NCBI GenBank assembly: GCA_013407085.1
Contig: JACCGJ010020839.1
Coordinates: forward strand, 1 to 64,000
From: Atriophallophorus winterbourni
Lineage: Eukaryota > Platyhelminthes > Trematoda > Plagiorchiida > Microphallidae
Length of the DNA stretch: 64,000 bases
Direction of reading: 5' to 3'
This document shows positions 54,706 to 64,000 of the stretch, piece after piece. A model generated the notes under the pieces. The model searched no databases, was not told the DNA's origin, and saw only the letters and a list, made by a program, of their open reading frames with translations. A program made the position numbers and the translations under genes. The number at the start of each line of letters is the position of its first letter. Position 1 is the first letter of the stretch.

Positions 54706-56419
54706 TAACCATCACTGCATGAAGTCCGTGGAAACTTTGGTTGAGGAGCATAAGCGTCTCGAGGAGCGTAAGCGTTCTCCAAGTCCATCTCCGAAACTTA
54801 AAATGTTTGCCGAAGTGGCTGGGTCAGTGGTCCCGTCAACCTCCAGCCAGCATACCACTCCTTTGAGAACACAGAAGGCGAAATCATCGCCACCCCTTTG
54901 TCCTCTAAAGGCTCCATGGAAAAAAGTTAAAGAAAATAGGGGTGTTCACATTAGCCCGACTAAAGACGTCCGCGCTTTAGCTCGGGAAGTCCACCATTTA
55001 GGAAAAGTGGTTGCTGAGCTGCAAGCCAGAAACCAAATTAGCTCAACACGGACAACAAAATGTCCCGATTTTAACCCAGGTTGAGCATTTTATCCGAGAA
55101 TCAAAGGCTTGTAAGGACAGCGATCGGAGAAAGGTTATCGACCTACTCCGTGCTTCAGGCATGAGACCGACTACTACGCTGAAGCGAGTTCACAGGGTCG
55201 GGAAATGGAGGGGTGGCCCAAATGACGCATCTACCAGATCGCCGCACCCAATCGTATTCGAATTCACAAAACAATGGGATCGCGACTACTTCTTTTCGAA
55301 GCGATCAACCTCTGGGTAAGCTAGCAGGAGGGGCGTTGCTCCTTATTGATAACGCTATTCCCTTTGAGAAAAGTATTTCTTTTTCTACAACGAATGTGCA
55401 GATAATATCTGCCTTGCTCATGCATGGATGCACGCGCATAGTTGTAAGCTGCGTCTACCGTACTCCGAGAACTTGTTTGGAAGAAGATGCTCTCTTGCAA
55501 ATTAAGCTCTCGTCTCTTTTAGCCGTATCACCACGTGTTGTAATCTTCGGCGATTTTAATCTACCCGAAATAAACTGGGAGTACAAAACCTCACATGCCC
55601 CAGGAGTCGCGAAAGTTTTTCTGGACTGGCTACACTCCCATGCATTTTATCAACACGTAAACGAACCAACTGGATTCCAAGAGGGTCAGTCTCCGTCCAT
55701 TCTTGACCTAGTTATTTCAACTTCTGGAAGCGGTATACAAAATTTGGTCTTACTGCCACCACTAGGAAAGAGCGACCACGTAGTGTTAGCCTGCGAGTTA
55801 CTTCTGTCATTTGGTAAACCCCCACTTAAGATGTCTCGAAGCTTCCATAGGATCGACCCTGCTTCCCTATTACAGGCAGCAGCGCTACTCCCATGGCAAA
55901 ACATTGACCATGTGGATGGGATGTGGGGGCAGATCAAGAATAACATCCTTCAACTTCAGGATCGATTCGCTCCTCTCTTACCCGTTCGCAAAAAAGGTAA
56001 ACCTCAATGGTGGTCAGCCTCAGTTTCCCGTAGCGTACGTCACCGCGACGCAAAATGGAGGCGTTATAAGCTTACTCCCTCATGTGTGACCTGGGCCCTT
56101 TACAAGGAAGCGCGAAACATATCTGTTTCCAAAATACGTGCAGCAAAGTTTTCTTTCGAAATGAGACTCGCTCAATAGGCCCATAATCATCCGAAACGTT
56201 ACTACAGCTACGTTCAATCTAAAGGGTCAACACGAAAAGGTGTAGTTACCTTGAGAAGGGACGATGGCTCAGCCGTCATTGCAAACACTGAGAAGGCTCA
56301 ATTGTTTTCCTCGAATTTCCAAGGAGTACAACGCCGAAATTATAACTCGAAAGTCTCTGCTCCATCACTTCAATGTGTACTCGCTAATCGCCCCCTTTGC
56401 ACTGACCTTACATTCGAGA
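54706..56419 (+). pseudogene. CR1-like element, family B copy 3, internally deleted
   Basis: Starts within ORF1 just after the zinc finger (MKSVETLVEEHKRLEER). A deletion joins the ORF1 RRM-like part (...WDRDYFF, about 55303) straight to the endonuclease (SDQPLGKLAGGALLL), removing the ORF1 end and endonuclease start. One frame (55213-56178) runs through the junction and on through GDFNLPEINW, KSDHVVLACEL and the linker. It stops at 56178 and homology ends near 56419, before RT. It is nonfunctional. Confidence 0.8.
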
Positions 56420-57760
56420 TAATAATAATTATAATAATAATACTATATTCTTGGTAAGCCAAGGCATGCAAAACATGATCAGGTTATCAATGTGTACAAA
56501 ATGAATAAATTGTAAAATGACCAATGTGCAGCTGCTGCACAACGCGCTAGGAACCAGCTCTTTTGCCTCCGATCAGTTTTATCCTGCAGGTCCCCGGAGG
56601 TTTTCATCCCATTGTATAAAGCGATAGTGAGACCTCATCTCGAGTATTGCGTTCAAGCTTGGTCTCCTTACTTGGAAAAGGACATTGCCACGCTTGAAGG
56701 TGTTCAGCGCCTAGCTACTCGTATGATTAAAGGGCAATCTGGGAAGTCATATGAACAACGACTGTTGAGTCTAGATCTCTTTTCGCTAAAAAGAAGGCGA
56801 CTACGTGGGGATCTGATCGAGACTTTCAAAATCGTTAGAGGCTTTAGTTCTATTGATCCGGCTGATATGTATGCTCTTGCGCCAGTGGTAGGTACTCGAG
56901 GCCATTCACTGAAACTGGCAAAACAACATGTCAGGTCAAATGCACGTAAGCACTTCTTTAGCGAAAGGGTAGTGAATCATTGGAACTGTCTGCCCGAAGA
57001 GGTAGTTTGTTCTACTTCAGTAACGTGCTTCAAAGATAGACTAGACTCGATCTGGCGCTCTGTGTTCCCAAATTTTTATCCCTAATTTTATAGTTGTTCT
57101 TCAATTTGTCGTTGGAACGCACTAATGCCTCTCCTCACCTGTTGGGTGAGGGAGTTTTTCTGTTGCATTCCAGCCAAAGTCATACCAGAAGAATATTGAA
57201 CCTACTATTCGAAGTGGTGGACGCTCTTTTGGCTTACCACCGGAATTATTCTGGACGCGCGATTGGCGACTGCCACATATCGTCCTGTGCTAACTGAACT
57301 GAACTGAACTGACCTTTTCAAGCGGAATTTTTAAACATTTTTCCGTTTAATAAAGGATGGTAAATTTACAAGGTTAAGAAAGTTATTTTTTTCGCGCAAT
57401 GTCACACAGTAATAAAGTTTCATCTAGCTTGCATCGAAACAATTAAACGAAGAGGATGCAATCAATTCTGGAGCAGAGATTGAAAAAAAAGAAAATAACA
57501 AAAAAAGTTATGAAGGAAATGGTGCGTTTGAAAATATATGAATGTCACAGTAAAAATAAATTTTCGAAATAAAAAAAGTTCCTTCATATATATATATATA
57601 AATTGACTTCTTCGGAATGTTGGTGGGTGTGATTGAAGAAAAGCACATAAAAATCCGAAGTTAAATTGAAAAAATTAGAAAATGGAGGGGATAAGGGGAG
57701 ATTGTGGTTTAAAATTGCATGAGGTTTGGGCCGGTTGTACGATCCAGGAAAGTCGAAGAA
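56419..57760 (-). repeat. Shared block, distal 3' end of family D copy 3, with a B insertion
   Basis: An (AAT)n tract (56419-56438), then sequence matching 37409-37488. The B fragment at 56523-57309 is flanked by tgacc duplications. Sequence matching 37489-37936 then resumes at 57315, including a (ta)n run at 57587-57600. Confidence 0.85.
56523..57309 (+). mobile_element. Family B 3' fragment with target-site duplication
   Basis: 787 bp: thumb and C-terminal coding (56612-57085: RPHLEYCVQAWSPYL, LATRMIKGQSGKSY, SERVVNHWNCLPEEV), then 3' UTR and a (gaact)n tail at 57293-57309. It is flanked by tgacc (56518-56522 and 57310-57314). The paralogous block has one tgacc at 37484-37488 and no insertion. 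It is 5'-truncated and immobile. Confidence 0.92.
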
Positions 57761-59690
57761 TTGTCTAATAAGGGAAACCAAAACTGTTTGCCAGTATGGA
57801 TTTCAGTTCATGTAGAAGAATCAGTCTTACGCGGAAGAAGCAAGGACCAGTATCGGAGTTGGTTTCGGAGTCGGAGGTACTGGAACACAATTAAAAGTAT
57901 TCTCTTCACCATCATGGTGAGAGGTTATCATTGTAAAATAGTACATTTATTATAAACGATAAAAAAGATCACAAAAAACAATATTTTTGGCATTTTTAGC
58001 GTTTTTTTCTTTTTTTGTTTTTATAATAAATACGTTATGGCAAAGCATGTTTTTATGCATAAATGGGTTTAATGTAAGCAGATTACGGTTAAGGATATGG
58101 TAATATGGTAAAAATGATCATAAGACGCACCTTTACGATGAAGGTTTGTAACAACATATCTAAGGTCTGGCAACCTGACACTTGAATGGCAAGTTATCCA
58201 GAGAATACTATAAGACCTCATGATATACTAATATGTGGAGAAAGATGTGGAATTAGAAATCTGAGATCCCATGAGAGTATAGAATATCTAGAGAAGAGTT
58301 TATCTTAAGGATTTGGGATAGTGAGTGAACAGTAAGGGTTTCTACAAGAGTTTTAAATTTCCCTGTAGATGTGCACATACGGGAATGAAAAGGAAGAGAA
58401 TTCCAAAGTTGCGCATATCTAACTAAGAAGAAGTTACGTCTAACTTTAGTGCGAGACATAGGGATATTCAACAGCCTTGTTCGATTGCGCAGATCATATC
58501 GGATATAATCGTGAAAGCGCATGCCAGACTGGAGCTTAATTCGTTGCTGGGTAATGATTCGAAAGAAAAGAAGCAGATTCAGACGAATTCTGCGTAGCCA
58601 TAGTGGTTCGACATTCAGCAAATTACACCTTTCAAGATAAGGCAAGGGGTTTGAATAGCCCAAAGTTATTTTGCTGAATGTACGTTGAAGTCTCTCTAAG
58701 AGAAAACAATCACGCCTACCCATGTGAGAATAGATGATATTACAATAATCGAGAATTGGTAGGACCTTCATCTTATATAATGCTATTTTACTCTCGCGTA
58801 AGAGGAATTTATGGTTAATTAGGCTAAAGTTTTGTCTTGCTCTCGCAATGAGGTGTCTAGCTTGTTCATTAAAATTGAGAGAAGAGGAGTATCTAAATCC
58901 AAGGTCCCTAATTTCTGCAGAAGGTGTGATGGTTGAGCCATTTATCGTGAGTGTGTTAGAAGGGATTGAACAACGTAATCCCATATATTGTGTCTTAGAA
59001 GCAGAAAATTCTAATCCCCATTGTGAGCCCCAGCTAGATAGAGAGGCAAGATCACGGTTAAGGGATATCAGAGCCTGTGACACTTCACCAGGAGGAGATG
59101 TTATGACGACTTTTATGTCATCCGCGAAGATAAATAGCTTAGAGTGATCTACAACATTTTGTAGATCATTAACATAGATAAGAAAAAGAAGTGTACCTAG
59201 AACGCTGCCTTGAATTACGCCACTTGGAATCGGCTGATTAGTTGAGGTAACACCATTAACGTGAACCGAAAAGGTGCGGTCAGACAGAAAAGAACGGAAC
59301 CAGCTTAATAAAGGCCCATGGATACCTAAACATGATAACTTCAAAAGGAGTAGCGTATGAGGAACCCGATCGAAAGCTTTGCTTATGTCCAAGAATACAA
59401 CAATCACTGCTAGTCCTTGTTCAATGGAAGCCGTTATGAGATCTAAGTATTCTAACTGGCAGGTTACACAAGACTTTTGGCTAAGGAATCCATGTTGGAC
59501 TGGAGAGAACGCATCTGGACCAAGGTAGCCGAACAAAGAATTTTTGACTAACCTTTCAAATAACCTAGACAGAATAGGAGTATGTTTCACCGAAGCAGAA
59601 ATTCGAGCTATCTTTTTCTCCAGAAGGTTTATTGGGTCCCGCTTACGCTTCCTAATATGAAAGAAAGACGAACCTCGAAGACATGCGTTT
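57760..59690 (-). pseudogene. CR1-like element, family D copy 3 (truncated, deleted)
   Basis: The 445-residue frame 58253-59590 is almost identical to the RT half of copy 1 (AFDRVPH, SGVIQGSVLGTLLF with G-T for G-P, FADDIK). At 59582 it jumps to linker sequence matching about 41888-41985, so about 580 bp are deleted. The endonuclease and ORF1 are absent. The 3' UTR has a single copy of the unit that is duplicated in copy 1. Confidence 0.85.
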
Positions 59691-60058
59691 GGAACTTGGG
59701 TTCAAAATTCACATGCAGCGTACGTTTTTCAGCAATATGCAAACCTGGCACGAGCACTTCTGGCGTCCAGGTATTCGATGCAAATTAGCCGACTAGATGA
59801 AAGCTGACTTAGAAGAAAAGGAAGAAGAAGAAATTGACTTTAATCGTATGCACGAATTTTCAGCAGTTACAATAACTTCACCCAAAAATTAAAAAAAATG
59901 ACAAACAGTTCCAAACATCCATCCAAAACTGGCCACAGTCGATACGAAATAAATGCATTTGGTACATAGATAGCGTTAAAATGTAAGGAAAAAGCAGACA
60001 AAACATGTGGAGAAATTTATTTTATGCGCGACCGATTTGAAGTCCCCGCAAAAATACC
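59690..60058. other. Short unassigned stretch
   Basis: 59825-59880 resembles 18455-18520 in slo intron 1 (shared gaaattgacttta and cagttacaataac-like words). Otherwise nothing recognised. Confidence 0.35.
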
Positions 60059-60830
60059 TCAGTTCAGTTCAGTTCAGTTTGCACAGGACTGTATGTGGCT
60101 AACGAGCCAATCGAGCGTCCAGATTTCTTTCGGTGGTATGCCACAGAAGAGCGTCCACCACTTCAAACAATATTTTCACAAATATCTTCTGGTATGAGAG
60201 TAATCTTGAATGCAACAGAAAATCTTCCCTCACCAATAGGTGAGGAGAAGCATTAGTGCGTTCCAAAGACAACATGAGGATCATACCAACTATTCCCTTA
60301 CGGATAAAAATCAGGAAATAATGAAGGCCACACAGAGTCAAGTCTATTTTTGAAACCCCCTACCGAAGTAGAACAAACAACTTCTTTAGGAAGTCGATTC
60401 CAGTAATTTACTACCCTCTCACTAAAGAAGAATTTACGAACATTTGACCTGACATGTCGCTTGGCCAGTTTTAATGGGTGGCCTCGAGTACCCACACTTG
60501 GCGCTAGAGCGTACAATTCACTGGGATGAATAGTACTGAAACCTGACATGATTTTGAAGGTTTCAATCAGGTCCCCACGTAGCCTCCTCCTTTTTAGCGA
60601 GAAGAGCTCTAGACTCAGCAATCGTTCCTGATACGACCTACCCGATTGCCCAACAATCATACGAGTAGCTAAACGTTGAACACCTTCCAGCGTGGCAATA
60701 TCCTTTTCCAAATAAGGTGACCATGCTTGAACGCAATACTCGAGATGTGGTCTGACGACCGCTTTGTATAATGGTATGAAAACCTCTGGGGACCTGCAAG
60801 ATAAAACTGAACGAAGGCGACAAATAGGTT
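60059..60830 (-). pseudogene. Family B 3' fragment, minus strand
   Basis: The minus-strand frame 60298-60711 gives the family B C-terminus (KDIATLEGVQRLATRM, SLKRRRLRGDLIETFKI, VVNYWNRLPKEVVC), ending DFYP. The 3' UTR and a (gaact)n tail, read on + as cagttcagttcagtt, lie at 60062-60080. It is 5'-truncated at about 60830. Confidence 0.85.
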
Positions 60831-61480
60831 CCTAATTGCGAATACGGTGTTTCAAAATACACGTTTCTAAATATCAACCAAATACCGGAGATATCTTCTA
60901 ATGCATTTCTGAAAAACAGTCTAAGTTAGTAAACGGTTCACATTTATTGTAAAACTATAAAAGATTGAATATATGCAAATTTAAACTATTATTATACAAA
61001 TGATTGCTATTTCATTTTATTTTCAAAGTCTTCAACGGCCTCGAACCACAACATAATATTCCGACCAATTCTATGAGTAAAACCAGTGAGTTTTGTCCGT
61101 GGAAAGCAGTTTGGAACAGTGTTCTACTGTGAAATGGAATTAGAATGTTTTTTATCCCGAAGCATCAAGCAATTTTGAAATAGAAGGAAAGCTTTTTGAC
61201 AACTAATTACTGATACAACTCATTTAAGCCAGTTTGTTAAAGTATGCTGTTTTTGGAGAGTTATTTTCATTCAAAGTTTTATATCTGCATCGAAAAACAC
61301 CTTTTTCCCAAATCTATTGCTGGGAATCATACGTATATATTTCGAAGCGGGTTGAAAGGAATAGTTAAATTTCAAGGTTACCGCTCATAGCTTCGACATT
61401 TGAAAATATTTTGCCATCTAAGTACGGTTTTATTTTGCGTTCAGACAGAAATTATTAGGTTGGAAATATATTTAACATAT
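60830..61480. other. Unassigned AT-rich stretch
   Basis: No gene or repeat recognised. Confidence 0.4.
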
Positions 61481-62738
61481 GCTAAAATCTGCAGGTGTCA
61501 AATGGGCAGACAGTAGATCAACGAGAGAGAAATCTCAAGATTCATTTATATATCTGCTCAAATACTCATCATCCAACGCTTTTATCAAGATCTACCATCA
61601 AATGTTTATACACCAACGCACAATGCTTGATAAATAAGTTACCCGAACTAATCGAGCTTCGTCAAAAATATTCACCACTCCTGATCGCCGTAACGGAAAC
61701 TTGGTTCAATCAGCAATTAGTTGAGGAGGAAAATTTCCATTCCAAACATGTTTCTTTTTCATCGTACTCGAATGGATCGTGGAGGAGGAGGTGTTGCTAT
61801 TTACTATGATCAACACCTCGCGTTCAGAGAAATCACTGATAATGATTTGATACTGGAAGATACACTTTGGTGTTCACTTGAATTAGCAACAGGCGAAACC
61901 TGTGTTGTTGGTGTGATTTACCGACCACCGTCAGCAGACGAAGCATAAAATGCTAGTTTAATTGAGAAAACTCGGCTGGTTGTTTCCAGATATCAAAACA
62001 ACGTCCTGATCATGGGTGACTTTAATCTCCCGAATTTACTAAAGAGCGAGATTCCACCGGTGAACTCTCTTGATCATCTATTCTACAAAATGTTCAAAGA
62101 ACTTCCTTTATTCAACCACATCTCAAGCACCACTCGCTTCAGAGGCACAAAACACCGTCCATTCTCGATCTTGTTCTGACGAGCGAGGAAAATGTCATCG
62201 AGGATATCCGCTATGAAGCACCTCTTGGAAAGAGTGATCATGTAGTCATTGTTTTCGACTATATATCTGAAGCGAAAAGAGCAAGTGATGCTCAGAAGTT
62301 GATAAGAAAATTCGATACGGTTGCATTATCAATGTTAAATACAAAAAAATCCCCGGGTGCTGATGAAATAACACCATTCATCCTAAAGCAATGCACCCAT
62401 GCTCTATTCTCACCACTCTCTGACCTTTTCAACCTGTCCTTGAGTTGTAGCACGGTTGCTAATGACTGGAAATGTGGACTAATCACTCCGATATACAAAG
62501 GAGGGAACCGATCTGATGTGTCTAACTACAGACCAGTCACGTTGTTGCCAGTGGTCTCTAAAGTTCTTGAACGACTTGTGGCCGACGAACTTATCAAACA
62601 CTTGGAACAAAATAAGCTTCTTTCCATCGCACAGCACGGATTCGGGACAAGACACTCCTGTCTCACCAATCTTCTCATAACTCTTGATAATTGGACTCTA
62701 GCCGTGGACGATGGATGCCATATCCATGCTTGTTACTT
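61480..62738 (+). pseudogene. Family A-like element, 5' half (endonuclease, start of RT)
   Basis: It resembles the family A ORF2 start: STIKCLYTNAQCLINKLPE, LIAVTETW (61495-61809), then a frameshift to 61721-61948 (RGGGGVAIYY, DTLWCSLELATGETC). Next come MGDFNLPN near 62010, PLGKSDHVV near 62230, and a deletion fusing the endonuclease directly to the RT (NTKKSPGADEITP). NYRPVTLLP and AQHGFG follow, ending at DDGCHIHACYF (62738). Coding is broken by a stop after DEA, frameshifts and the deletion. The sequence stops abruptly where the opposite-strand copy begins. Confidence 0.8.
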
Positions 62739-62741
62739 CAA

Positions 62742-64000
62742 AGTAATTCAAAGTTTTAATGGTCCAAAAAGTAAATACTTTACAGTAACCACAGATTAAA
62801 AATATAGGGAATTCATAAAAACAACACAAATGTTTTATACACATGGAAAGTCAGCACGTGTATTCAGGTGCAAGGTTGGGTTTGGTCAACATATACTTGT
62901 CAAGTTCAGCCTTGAACATGTTCAGGCTTGTTGCGCAAATGATATGTGGGGGCAGGGAGTTCCATAGAAAACAGACTCTGACAGCAAAGAAAAACCTTCG
63001 ACAATTTGATCTGGAGTGTGGAATAATTAACTTGTATCCATGCGATCTGCTACCACGTGCTTCTTGCCGATGAAACAGGTGTTCGAGTGGGTGATCCACT
63101 GTATGCAGAATATTGAAAAGCAGGATCAAGTCACCCCTGAGACGACGGTACGAAAAGTCAAAGAGGTTTAGTGTTGCAATCCGCTCCTCGTATGGCCTGT
63201 TGTATAGACCGGTCACCAGTTTTGTAGCGCGGTGGTATACCCGTTGCAGCAAGGTCATGTCCTTTTGTAACCATGGGGACCATGCTTGAACAGCATACTC
63301 CATTGTTGGTCTGATATAGGTGTTAATTATACGTGGGAGTATCTGCTTTGAGAAACGACCGAAGATCCTTCTGAGCAATGCTAAGATTTGGCAGGACTTT
63401 TTGTATACAACAGAACAGTGCCGTGAAGACTTCAGGTTACTGCTAATCCACACGCCCAGGTCTTTCTCTTCAGTAACCCATGGAAGTTGCTGAGATCCCA
63501 GAGAGTATGAGAATTCGAATGATTTACCGACGTTCAACATTTTACATTTTTGGATGTTGAATGGTAAGCAGTTCCGCAAGGACCAATTATGAAGTGCTTC
63601 GAGATCTTTTTGGAGAATTTCGCAATCTTCTATGGTGCGTATGCTAGTCCAGACTTTGATGTCATCCGCAAATAAAATGATTTTTCTGCGTACGATTTCA
63701 GGTATATCATTCGCGTACACGAGGAAGAGTATTGGCCCCAAGACTGAGCCTTGAGGTACGCCACTTGTAACTTCTACTGGGCTGGATAGTGCCCCATCAA
63801 CTCTAACCCTTATAACTCTACCAGTCAAGTAATCCTTTATCCAGGCCAATAGTCTGCCGCATACCCCGAGCTGCTCCAATTTTTGTAGCAGTATGCTGTG
63901 GTTAACACGATCAAAAGCTTTAGACATGTCCAAGTAACACGCATGGATAGGGCATCCATCGTCCACGGCTCGAGTCCAATTATCAAGAGTTATGAGAAGA
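62742..64000 (-). mobile_element. Family A-like element, 3' half, running off the window edge
   Basis: Minus-strand copy whose 3' UTR and terminal ttgaatt-type end lie at 62742-62850 and whose coding frame continues to the right edge. Only the RT half is visible. The 3' end abuts the broken + strand copy, so it probably inserted there. Confidence 0.75.
62851..63966 (-). CDS. Family A-like ORF2, reverse transcriptase half (partial)
   Basis: 371 residues from the first internal ATG, open to the window end, so the real start lies outside. Motifs: DMSKAFDRVNHS, SGVPQGSVLGPILFLVY, ILFADDIKVW, EEKDLGVWISSNLK, TYIRPTMEYAVQAWSPWLQKD, ATKLVTGL, FFAVRVCFLWNSLPPHI, ending near EYTC. No stop is seen in the visible part. 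Compared with family A at 8757-11441 it is clearly related but a distinct lineage. Confidence 0.85.
   Translation of the reverse strand: MDDGCPIHACYLDMSKAFDRVNHSILLQKLEQLGVCGRLLAWIKDYLTGRVIRVRVDGALSSPVEVTSGVPQGSVLGPILFLVYANDIPEIVRRKIILFADDIKVWTSIRTIEDCEILQKDLEALHNWSLRNCLPFNIQKCKMLNVGKSFEFSYSLGSQQLPWVTEEKDLGVWISSNLKSSRHCSVVYKKSCQILALLRRIFGRFSKQILPRIINTYIRPTMEYAVQAWSPWLQKDMTLLQRVYHRATKLVTGLYNRPYEERIATLNLFDFSYRRLRGDLILLFNILHTVDHPLEHLFHRQEARGSRSHGYKLIIPHSRSNCRRFFFAVRVCFLWNSLPPHIICATSLNMFKAELDKYMLTKPNLAPEYTC

Noticed and set aside
61480..64000. Twin-priming 5' inversion of a single element
   Set aside because: In twin priming the inverted 5' part lies upstream of the 3' part. Here the opposite-strand fragment lies beyond the 3' end, so nesting fits better.

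Overview
This is eukaryotic, AT-rich DNA with long noncoding stretches, spliceosomal introns and many retrotransposons. The transposon mix (several CR1-like non-LTR families, an RTE fragment, a CsRn1-like Ty3/Gypsy relic, a BEL/Pao element and a second Ty3/Gypsy element) fits a parasitic flatworm, most likely a digenean fluke. That assignment is inference from family resemblance. I saw no tRNA, rRNA, CRISPR or prokaryotic feature.

One host gene is recognisable: a complete, diverged large-conductance calcium-activated potassium channel (Slo/BK family) on the + strand. It has four coding exons (15345-16610, 19624-19815, 20929-21970, 23014-24239). All three junctions keep the reading frame and the family alignment, giving a predicted 1241-residue protein. 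The order is S0, S1-S6 with a TVGYG filter, RCK1, a long inserted loop, a CxxCH motif, and RCK2. The acidic calcium bowl is reduced and several pore and S6 residues differ from other BK channels. A near-identical copy of the S0 coding segment, bracketed by about 90-bp direct repeats, lies 2.3 kb upstream. Intron 2 holds an old solo LTR of the Gypsy family found intact at 45-50 kb.

Layout: 1-12.4 kb is relic retrotransposons (minus strand) in noncoding DNA, including a MITE-like insertion (1364-1574) and a CR1-like element with an intact ORF2 (family A, about 8616-12400). 12.4-24.5 kb is the slo locus. 24.9-31 kb holds an RTE fragment and a CsRn1-like Gypsy relic split by a young gag-only BEL/Pao element (27396-30392, TSD CCAAC). 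31-64 kb is almost solid nested retrotransposons. These are copies of a zinc-finger-ORF1 family (B: 31.2-33.3, 33.4-37.4, 54.7-56.4, 56.5-57.3 and 60.1-60.8 kb), a relative (E, 44.4-51.0 kb), family D (39.2-44.1, 51.0-54.7 and 57.8-59.7 kb), a family C fragment (37.9-39.2 kb), a nearly intact Ty3/Gypsy element (45354-49953, TSD ATAAC) inside E, and two opposed family A relatives at 61.5-64 kb.

Relative ages can be read directly. The LTR pairs are about 99% identical, so BEL and Gypsy are young. The hosts they interrupt are decayed. One B fragment has both a filled site (56523-57309) and an empty paralogous site (37484-37488) in the window. Family letters A-F are mine; no database search was possible.
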